Positions 58,156-64,000 of a DNA stretch of 64,000 nt are shown here, one piece after another. The stretch covers positions 29,075-93,074 of the forward strand of contig CAWEME010000005.1 in assembly GCA_963810055.1 (NCBI GenBank), given 5' to 3'. The position numbers were made by a program, and so were the translations under genes. Numbering within the stretch: the first letter of the stretch is position 1; every line of letters starts with the position of its first letter. Origin of the DNA: REEB95 sp963810055. Lineage in GTDB: Bacteria > Pseudomonadota > Alphaproteobacteria > ATCC43930 > CGMCC-115725. The notes below the pieces were generated by a model, which saw only the letters and a program-made list of their open reading frames with translations, was not told where the DNA came from and did no database searches.

Positions 58156-59412
58156 TTACGCGATCACTTCGCTGAAGGGCAGGAAATCGACCAGGGAACC
58201 CAGTTCGACATGCGACACGCCTTCGCCGATCTGCACCAGCCCGTCCGATTCCACCATCGAGGTCAATATGCCGGCGCCGTCGCGCGGGAATTTCTCCGCC
58301 ACCCAGTAGCCGTCGCCGCCGCGTTTCAGCCGCGCGCGCAGATATTCGGTGCGGCTGCCCTTTTTCTCGTAAGCGAAGCCCGAGGCCACGCGGTAAAGCC
58401 GCGGCGGCGAATCCTCGGCGCCTGACAGCAGCAGGATCAGCGGCCGCGCCAGCAGCAGGAAGGTCACCATCACCGCCACCGGGTTGCCCGGAAGGCCCAT
58501 GAACGGCACCTTCCCCAACTGCCCCATCGCCACCGGCCGCCCGGGCTTGATGGCGAGGCGCCAGAAATGCAGCTTGCCCAGCGCCTCGACCGCCGCCTTG
58601 ACGTGGTCCTCCTCGCCGGTCGACATGCCGCCCGAAGTCAGCACCAGATCGTGATCCTGGGCCGCCTGGGCCAGCGCCGCGCGCACCGAAGCCAGATTGT
58701 CCGGCAAAATCCCGAGATCGGTGACGGCGCAGGAGAGAGTCTCCAGCAGTGCCCGCAAGGTGTACCGGTTGCTGTCAAAAATCGCGCCGTCGGGCAACTC
58801 GGCTCCAGGCTCGCGCACCTCGTCGCCGGTCGAGAACACCGCGACCCGCAGCTTACGCATGACGGTCAGCTCGGTGAGGCCCAGCGAGGCCGCGAGGCCG
58901 ATCTCCTGCGGCCGAAGCCGCCGCCCCGGCGCCAGCACGGTGGCGCCTTTCTTCACGTCCTCGCCGGCGAAACGCCGGTTGGACCCTTGCTTGATTCCCG
59001 GCGGCAAGATCGCCTTGCCGTCTTCGACCCGGCAATCCTCCTGCATCAGCACGGTGTCGGCGCCCGCGGGCATTTGCGCGCCGGTGAAGACGCGGATCGC
59101 CTCGCCGCGCGCGATCGGCCGGCCCAGCGGATGGCCGGCGGCCGCCCGTCCGCCCACCGGCAGCACCGTCTTCTCGCCCGGCTTGAGGTCGGCGAAATTC
59201 ACCGCGTAACCGTCGACCGCCGCGTTGTCGTGCGGCGGCACGTCGCGCGTCGCCACCACCGGCGCGGCCAGCACGCGGCCGCGCGCCGAAGCGAGCTTCA
59301 CGTTTTCGCTCCCGGTCACGGCGTGGAGATGGCTCTTCAGGATTTGCATCGCCTCGGCGGCCGACATGAGCGGCCCGCCGAAGGCGAAACAGTCATCGCT
59401 GAGCTGCGCCAT
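58156..59412 (-). CDS. moeA: Molybdopterin molybdotransferase
   Basis: Inserts molybdate into adenylated molybdopterin. The 418-aa protein shows the MoeA order: VPPHDNAAVDGYAVNF near the N-terminus, RVFTGAQMPAGADTVLMQED, the domain with VFSTGDEVREPGAELPDGAIFDSN and TSGGMSTGEEDHVKAA, and the C-terminal PFMGLPGNPVAVMVTFLLLARP. It overlaps mobB by 20 bases. Its stop lies 27 bases from the right edge of the interrupted foreign gene. Confidence 0.97.
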   Translation of the reverse strand: MAQLSDDCFAFGGPLMSAAEAMQILKSHLHAVTGSENVKLASARGRVLAAPVVATRDVPPHDNAAVDGYAVNFADLKPGEKTVLPVGGRAAAGHPLGRPIARGEAIRVFTGAQMPAGADTVLMQEDCRVEDGKAILPPGIKQGSNRRFAGEDVKKGATVLAPGRRLRPQEIGLAASLGLTELTVMRKLRVAVFSTGDEVREPGAELPDGAIFDSNRYTLRALLETLSCAVTDLGILPDNLASVRAALAQAAQDHDLVLTSGGMSTGEEDHVKAAVEALGKLHFWRLAIKPGRPVAMGQLGKVPFMGLPGNPVAVMVTFLLLARPLILLLSGAEDSPPRLYRVASGFAYEKKGSRTEYLRARLKRGGDGYWVAEKFPRDGAGILTSMVESDGLVQIGEGVSHVELGSLVDFLPFSEVIA

Positions 59413-59926
59413 GGAGTGCCGTTTCGAGGCCGCAATGGGCGATGATGAATCCGGATATCCCGGTTATGTCGTCGAGCAGGAATTGCGGCAGATCGACGCC
59501 CGGAACCTTGCGGTCGCTGGCCAGCGCGACGATGCTCTTCTGCTCGCGGCACAACAGCGGCTTCTCCACGTGCGCGCGGTAGACTTCGAGCTTGGGGAAA
59601 TCCTCGCTCTTGAAGCCTTCGACCAGCACCAGATCGACCGGCGTCATGTGCTTCAAAAGATCATCGAGCCCCGGCTCGCGCGATCCTCGGTGCTCGTGCA
59701 TCAGCGCCCAGCGCAACGCCGAGGCCACCATCACCTCGCTCGCGCCTTCCTTGCGGTGGCGCCAGGAATCCTTGCCGGGCTGGTCGATTTCGAAATCGTG
59801 ATGCGCGTGCTTGACGGTGGAAACCGTCAGCCCCCGGCCGATCAATTCCGGCAACAGCCGCGTCAGCAGGGTGGTCTTGCCGCTGCCGCTCCAGCCGGCC
59901 AGGCCGAAGACCCGCATGCGCGTCAC
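59393..59926 (-). CDS. mobB: Molybdopterin-guanine dinucleotide biosynthesis protein MobB
   Basis: A P-loop GTPase that assists MobA in attaching GMP to molybdopterin. Walker A is GLAGWSGSGKTTLLTRLLPEL at the N-terminus, followed by VSTVKHAHHDFEIDQPGKDSWRH, the MobB signature, and VDLVLVEGFKSEDFPKLEVYR. The GTG at 59926 overlaps the pgsA stop (GTGA); ATG 59917 (MRVFGLAG) is an equally plausible start giving 174 aa. Confidence 0.95.
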   Translation of the reverse strand: MTRMRVFGLAGWSGSGKTTLLTRLLPELIGRGLTVSTVKHAHHDFEIDQPGKDSWRHRKEGASEVMVASALRWALMHEHRGSREPGLDDLLKHMTPVDLVLVEGFKSEDFPKLEVYRAHVEKPLLCREQKSIVALASDRKVPGVDLPQFLLDDITGISGFIIAHCGLETALHGAAQR

Positions 59927-60528
59927 GCCGCGTTGCCGGGGTTCGCCGTCTTGATCGACGGCGGTTTGGGAACCGGGCGGTTGATGTGGATGAGCCCGGC
60001 ATGGAGATAATCGTAGCCGGTCTTGACCGTGAGCACCGCCGCGCACCACAGCATCACCTCGCCGATCATCCGCACCGGCAGCCAGCCTGGTCCGGCATCG
60101 CCCACCAGCAGCACGCCGATCGACAAAAGCTGGATGAAGGTCTTCCACTTGGCGAGCCGCGAGACCGGCATGCGCACCTGCATGCGCGCCAGATGCTCGC
60201 GCAGGCCCGAAACCAGGATCTCGCGCATCAGGATCACCAGCGCCGGCAGCACGGCGAAATCCGAGAAGCGGTGGAACACCGCCAGCATGAACAGGGTGGT
60301 CGCGACCAGCAGCTTGTCGGCGATCGGGTCGAGGAACACGCCCAGCTCCGTTTGCTGGCTCCAGGCGCGGGCGACCTTGCCGTCGAGCCAGTCGGTCAGC
60401 CCGGCGAGCGAGAAGATCACGCAGCCGAGCCAGGGGCCGGCCGGGGGATTCAGGTAAAAGGTCAGAATCACCAGGGGAATCGCGGCGATGCGCGACAAGG
60501 TCAGGAGATTGGGCAGCGTGGTCAGCAT
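59923..60528 (-). CDS. pgsA: CDP-diacylglycerol-glycerol-3-phosphate 3-phosphatidyltransferase
   Basis: Makes phosphatidylglycerophosphate, the committed step to phosphatidylglycerol and cardiolipin. The 201-aa membrane protein has NLLTLSRIAAIPLVI at the N-terminus and the CDP-alcohol motif DWLDGKVAR...GVFLDPIADK. About four helices. Follows uvrC by 48 bases on the same strand, the usual uvrC-pgsA order in Proteobacteria. Confidence 0.95.
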   Translation of the reverse strand: MLTTLPNLLTLSRIAAIPLVILTFYLNPPAGPWLGCVIFSLAGLTDWLDGKVARAWSQQTELGVFLDPIADKLLVATTLFMLAVFHRFSDFAVLPALVILMREILVSGLREHLARMQVRMPVSRLAKWKTFIQLLSIGVLLVGDAGPGWLPVRMIGEVMLWCAAVLTVKTGYDYLHAGLIHINRPVPKPPSIKTANPGNAA

Positions 60529-60576
60529 GTGGTTCCGGACTGGACACCCGGTCCCCGGGCGTCTCGGGAGCCGAGT

Positions 60577-62478
60577 TTAGCCCTCGGCATGGAAATGGTC
60601 ATAAATCTTTTTTGCGACAATTTTGCTGATGCCCTGGACGCGCTCGAGATCAGGCAGCCCGGCCGTGGCCACCGCGCGCGCCGAGCCGAAATGGTGCAGC
60701 AGCGCCTTCTTGCGCGAGGCCCCGATGCCGGCGATCTCGTCCAAGGGCGAGGCGCCGATGGCCTTGGCGCGCTTGGCGCGGTGGGCGCCGATGGCGAAAC
60801 GGTGCGCCTCGTCCCGCAGCCGCTGCAGGAAATAGAGCACCGGGTCCTTGGCTTCGAGCGAGAAGGGCGGCTTGCCCTCCTGGAAAAAGCGCTCGCGCCC
60901 GGCGTTGCGGTCCGGGCCCTTGGCGACCGCGACCAGCGGCACGTCGGTGACGCCGAGATCGGCCAGCGCCTGGCGCGCGGCGTTCAACTGGCCTTGGCCG
61001 CCGTCGATCAGCACCAGGTCGGGGAAGCCGTCGCGCTCGGGGCTTTCCTTCAAGGCCCGGGCGAAGCGGCGGCCCAGCACCTCGCGCATCATGGCGTAAT
61101 CGTCGCCCGGCGCGATCTTCTCCTTGATGGTGAATTTGCGGTAGGCGTTCTTCACGAAGCCTTCCGGCCCGGCGACGATCATGGCGCCGACCGCGAACGC
61201 GCCCTGGATGTGGCTGTTGTCGTAGACCTCGATGCGCGCCGGCGCGCCGTCGAGGCCGAAGGCCCGGCCCACGCCTTCGAGCAATTTCTGCTGCGCCGAG
61301 CTTTCGGCCAGTTTGCGGCCGAGCGCCTCGCGCGCGTTCATCAGCGCCGATTCGACCAGCTTGCGCTTGCCGCCGCGGTTGGGCGCGAGAATCTCCACCT
61401 TGTGCCCGGCGCGCGAAGCCAGCGCCTCGGCGAGCAGTTCACGCTCGGCGGGCTGGTGGCTGGTCAGGATCAGCGGCGGCGCCGGCTTGTTGTCGTAGAA
61501 CTGGCCGAGGAAGGCGCCCATCACCTCGTCCGGTTCGAGATGCCGGGCGTGGCTCGGGAAATAGGCGCGGTTGCCCCAGTTCTGGCCGCCGCGGAAGAAG
61601 AACACCTGGATCGAGGAATCGCCGCCAGCTTGATGCAAAGCGACGACGTCGGCGTCGCCCAGCCCTTCGAGATTGACGTCCTGGCGGCCCTGGACCTGGG
61701 TCAGAGCGCGGATGCGGTCGCGGATCGCGGCCGCGCCTTCGTATTCACGGCTATCGGACAATTCCTGCATGCGCTTGGCGAGGCGTTTCTGGACCTGCTG
61801 GCTGCTTCCGGAGAGGAATTCCCGCGCCTCCTCGACCAGCTTGGCATAACCTTCCTGGTCGATGCGGCCGGTGCAGGGCGCGCTGCAGCGCTTGATCTGG
61901 TAGAGCAGGCAGGGGCGGGCGCGGTTCGAAAACACGCTGTCCGAGCAGGAGCGCAGCAGGAAGGCGCGCTGCAAGGCGATGAGCGTGCGGTTGACCGCGC
62001 CAGCCGAGGCGAAAGGCCCGAAATAATCGCCTTCCTTCCCGCGCGCCCCGCGATGCTTGGCCAGTTGCGGGAAATCATGGCCGCCGCTCAGCTGGATGTA
62101 GGGAAACGACTTGTCGTCGCGCAGCAGCACGTTGTAGCGCGGCATCAGGCGCTTGATCAGGTTGCATTCGAGCAGCAGCGCCTCGACCTCGGTGTGGGTG
62201 ACGATGATCTCGAGGCTGCTGGTTTCCGCCACCATGCGCTGAAGCCGGTGCGGCAACCCGGCAATATGCGTGTAATTGGCGACGCGGTTCTTGAGATTGG
62301 CCGCCTTGCCGATGTAAAGCGCGTCGCCCTTGCGGTCGAGCATGCGATAGACGCCGGGATGGGTGGGCATGGTCTTGAGCGCGGTGCGGATCACCTCGAC
62401 GCCGCGCGTCAGGCCGCCGCCGGCGGGCGAGGTTTCGCCGATTCCGAAATCCTCCGCGGTTTCGTTGTCGTCGCTCAT
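60577..62478 (-). CDS. uvrC: Excinuclease ABC subunit C
   Basis: Makes both incisions in nucleotide excision repair. 633 aa: GIY-YIG nuclease domain (GVYRMLDRKGDALYIGKAANLKNRV), cysteine cluster region (CLLYQIKRCSAPCTG), UVR motif, RNase H-like endonuclease domain (RIEVYDNSHIQGAFAVGAMIV, VLIDGGQGQLNAARQ) and tandem C-terminal helix-hairpin-helix motifs ending FHAEG. All expected parts are present. Confidence 0.97.
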   Translation of the reverse strand: MSDDNETAEDFGIGETSPAGGGLTRGVEVIRTALKTMPTHPGVYRMLDRKGDALYIGKAANLKNRVANYTHIAGLPHRLQRMVAETSSLEIIVTHTEVEALLLECNLIKRLMPRYNVLLRDDKSFPYIQLSGGHDFPQLAKHRGARGKEGDYFGPFASAGAVNRTLIALQRAFLLRSCSDSVFSNRARPCLLYQIKRCSAPCTGRIDQEGYAKLVEEAREFLSGSSQQVQKRLAKRMQELSDSREYEGAAAIRDRIRALTQVQGRQDVNLEGLGDADVVALHQAGGDSSIQVFFFRGGQNWGNRAYFPSHARHLEPDEVMGAFLGQFYDNKPAPPLILTSHQPAERELLAEALASRAGHKVEILAPNRGGKRKLVESALMNAREALGRKLAESSAQQKLLEGVGRAFGLDGAPARIEVYDNSHIQGAFAVGAMIVAGPEGFVKNAYRKFTIKEKIAPGDDYAMMREVLGRRFARALKESPERDGFPDLVLIDGGQGQLNAARQALADLGVTDVPLVAVAKGPDRNAGRERFFQEGKPPFSLEAKDPVLYFLQRLRDEAHRFAIGAHRAKRAKAIGASPLDEIAGIGASRKKALLHHFGSARAVATAGLPDLERVQGISKIVAKKIYDHFHAEG

Positions 62479-62925
62479 CGTGTCGTTGGTCCGGATCGAG
62501 GCATCAGGGTGTCGATTTCTTGGGCAACGCCGCGTTTTGCCGATTCCGCGCGCATCTTGTCATGACCGTCCTTGGGCGATATCCACGGAAGCTGTGGGTA
62601 ACTGTGTATATAAGCCGCATTGCGCGCCGCTCCATCGAACCAAATCGGGACTTTCACCGCTTTGCCCAAAAACCCGCCTTCTTCACGAGTGGTCTGATTT
62701 TCCAAGCTCTTTTGCCTGTGGAGTGTAAGCCTAGCTTAACACTAGAGAAACAAAGCGGTTTCTGCCGCCGCGCCGCCGCGTTTCGTTCGCCCTGTTGACA
62801 ACTCGGCCGGCCGCGCCGCATGCCCCGGCAAAAACCCGGAAAATTTCCACGTGCGCTCAAGAACTTAGCCGGAGGGTTCAGGCTCGTTATTCGCTCCTTC
62901 CGGTCATGATAGGGTGTGCATCACG
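62479..62925. other. 447-base divergent intergenic region between uvrC and folB
   Basis: Expected to hold the promoters of both genes. I see a TTGACA at 62795-62800 (no good -10 at 17 bases), a short AT-richer patch near 62600-62760, and TATCCAC and TGTGGGTAA around 62580-62600 that weakly resemble DnaA boxes. A 76-codon minus-strand frame (62475-62705) ending at the uvrC start has no recognisable content, and I leave it out as a gene. Confidence 0.4.
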
Positions 62926-63354
62926 ATGAAACGCGAAACCGCCTTTCCCCTTTCGCACGATGATCCTCACCCGCTGTGGGATGCGGCGGCGGATTACACG
63001 CGCGTGGTGTTGCGCAACCTTCAGGTCGAGGTGAAATGCGGCATCCATCCGTGGGAAAAACACCCCGAACGGCCCAACCGCCTGCTCGTCAATATCGAGA
63101 TGTTCGCTCCGGCCTTGGCCCAAGAGGGCAAGAACGCCGCGTCGATCATCGATTACGATCATATCCACGCCGCGCTCAAATCCTGGCCGGCGCGGCCGCA
63201 CGTGCCCTTGCTCGAGACCCTGGTCGAGGAGCTGGTCAGCTTATGCTTTCAAAACCCGCGGGTCGCGGCGTGCCGCGTTTCGATCCTGAAGCCGGACATC
63301 TTCAACGACGCCGCCGGCGCCGGGGTCGAGGTCTATCGCCGCCGCCGCGTTTGA
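62926..63354 (+). CDS. folB: Dihydroneopterin aldolase
   Basis: Folate pathway enzyme that cleaves dihydroneopterin to 6-hydroxymethyl-dihydropterin. The 142-aa protein has LRNLQVEVKCGIHPWEKHPERPNRLLVNIEM, the FolB core, DYDHIHAALKSW, the Glu in PLLETLVEELVSLC and the C-terminal KPDIF. ATG 62926 is preferred; GTG 62914 adds four residues. The following dehydrogenase is probably a pterin reductase in the same operon. Confidence 0.93.
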   Translation: MKRETAFPLSHDDPHPLWDAAADYTRVVLRNLQVEVKCGIHPWEKHPERPNRLLVNIEMFAPALAQEGKNAASIIDYDHIHAALKSWPARPHVPLLETLVEELVSLCFQNPRVAACRVSILKPDIFNDAAGAGVEVYRRRRV

Positions 63355-63385
63355 GCGCCGTGCTTGACGATGACATGAGCCGGAA

Positions 63386-64000
63386 ATGGCGCTGAACGAA
63401 GAAAAGGGCCGGACCGTCCTGGTGACGGGCGGCGCCAAGCGCATCGGCGCGGCGATCGCGCGCGGCTTGGCCGAGGACGGCTGGACTGTCTGCGTGCATT
63501 ACCAGAATTCCGAGGCGGAGGCGCAACAACTCGTCCGTTCGTTGACCCAGGCGGGGCACCGCTGTTTCGCCTTGCAAGGCCGATCTGAGCCGCCAGGCGG
63601 AGGTCGAATCGCTGGTGCCGCGCTGCATCGAACAGGCGGGAAGGCTCGATTGCCTCGTCAACAACGCCGCCCGCTTCGTCTACGACACTCTTGCGACCGT
63701 GAGCTGGGAAAGCTGGCACGCCCATCTCGATCCCAATCTCGCCGCGCCGTTGTTCCTGTCGAAGGCCTTCGCGGCGAGCCTGCCGCCTGGCCGCGAGGGC
63801 GTCATCGTCAACATGCTCGACCAGAAGGTCGCCAACCTCAATCCGGATTTCCTCTCCTACACGCTGAGCAAGGTGGCGCTGGCGGGGCTGACGACCTTGC
63901 TGGCGATGGAGCTGGCGCCGCGCATCCGCGTCTGCGGCGTGGCGCCGGGCGTGACCTTGCCCAGCGCCAAGCAGACTCCCGCGGGTTTCGCCGCCTCGCA
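63386..64000 (+). pseudogene. Short-chain dehydrogenase (FolM-like pteridine reductase), one-base frameshift; runs off the window
   Basis: The N-terminus reads TVLVTGGAKRIGAAIARGLAEDGW (NAD(P) loop) to CFALQ in one frame; after one extra G near 63580 (CAAGGCC for CAAGCC, giving LQADLSRQAEVESL) the next frame continues with LDCLVNNAARFVYD, the catalytic Ser/YxxxK region FLSYTLSKVALAG, and GVAPGVTLPSAKQTPAGFAAS at the window edge. The VTGGAKRIG start and position after folB fit FolM/PTR1-like pteridine reductases. The C-terminal end is outside the window. Genuine loss or sequencing error cannot be separated here. Confidence 0.8.

Noticed and set aside
62575..62605. Possible DnaA boxes (TATCCAC, TGTGGGTAA) suggesting an origin
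   Set aside because: Only two imperfect boxes, no cluster, no AT-rich unwinding element of note, and no dnaA, gidA, hemE or parAB neighbours.
62475..62705. 76-codon minus-strand frame ending at the uvrC start codon
   Set aside because: No recognisable family, no good ribosome-binding site, and it spans the expected promoter region.

Overview
This 64 kb window is GC-rich bacterial chromosome from an alphaproteobacterium. The evidence is gene content and order: ctaB-ctaG-ctaE-DUF983-SURF1, thrC beside an M16 processing-type peptidase, prs-rplY-pth-ychF, lgt-MidA-PgeF, the phosphatidylserine pair psd-pssA, fbc-type petABC, ubiK, a phasin, and uvrC-pgsA followed by molybdopterin genes. A Rhodospirillales-like lineage is my best guess, made without a database search. 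I saw no rRNA, tRNA or CRISPR array.

Layout. 1-3 kb: end of a cytochrome c oxidase assembly/structure operon. 3-12.5 kb: M32 carboxypeptidase, thrC, M16 peptidase, acetyltransferase, AlgH, a DsbD/ScsB reductase, peroxiredoxin, rnhA and thrB. 12.5-17 kb: a damaged stretch with a frameshifted lipoprotein, a KirBac-type K+ channel, two tandem CHRD-domain genes (one frameshifted), a potF/potI deletion remnant, apt, and a frameshifted membrane protein. 17-20.6 kb: FAD monooxygenase, lipoprotein, pssA, psd. 20.7-27.4 kb: a MoxR-DUF58-DUF4159-VWA/GATase-like cluster. 27.4-31.3 kb: DUF1285, Nudix, a small membrane protein, CCA transferase, ChrA. 31.3-37.7 kb: hemF, trmL, petABC, and the methionine salvage pair mtnP-mtnA. 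37.8-46.8 kb (minus strand): dienelactone hydrolase, ychF-pth-rplY-prs, lipoprotein, pgeF (frameshifted), MidA, lgt, hldD. 46.9-50 kb: ubiK, YbjN, proC, TetR regulator, phasin. 50.1-54.5 kb: MBL hydrolase, an EnvZ/OmpR-type pair, MarR regulator, ilvE. 54.6-62.5 kb: moaE, moaD, a foreign AT-rich insert, then moeA, mobB, pgsA, uvrC. 62.9 kb to the end: folB and a frameshifted short-chain dehydrogenase cut by the window edge.

The most interesting part is 55.3-58.15 kb. An AT-rich insert separates moaD-moaE from moeA-mobB-pgsA-uvrC, all on the minus strand. Inside it, a 2,203 bp IS1595-family element (intact 317-aa ISXO2-like transposase, identical 24-bp inverted ends, perfect 8-bp target duplication TTTTTAAA) is nested in an unrecognised gene. 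Removing the element and one target copy restores a continuous 129-codon frame. The element carries four candidate passenger genes; one is a roughly 178-codon frame closed only by a single in-frame TGA where tryptophan is plausible.

A second theme is single-base indels. Six loci are broken by one or two one-base shifts, several at short homopolymer runs, and four of the six lie at 12.5-17 kb. One of them also carries a large deletion. Sequencing or assembly error is at least as likely as true pseudogenisation, so I call these loci pseudogene or frameshifted with that caveat.
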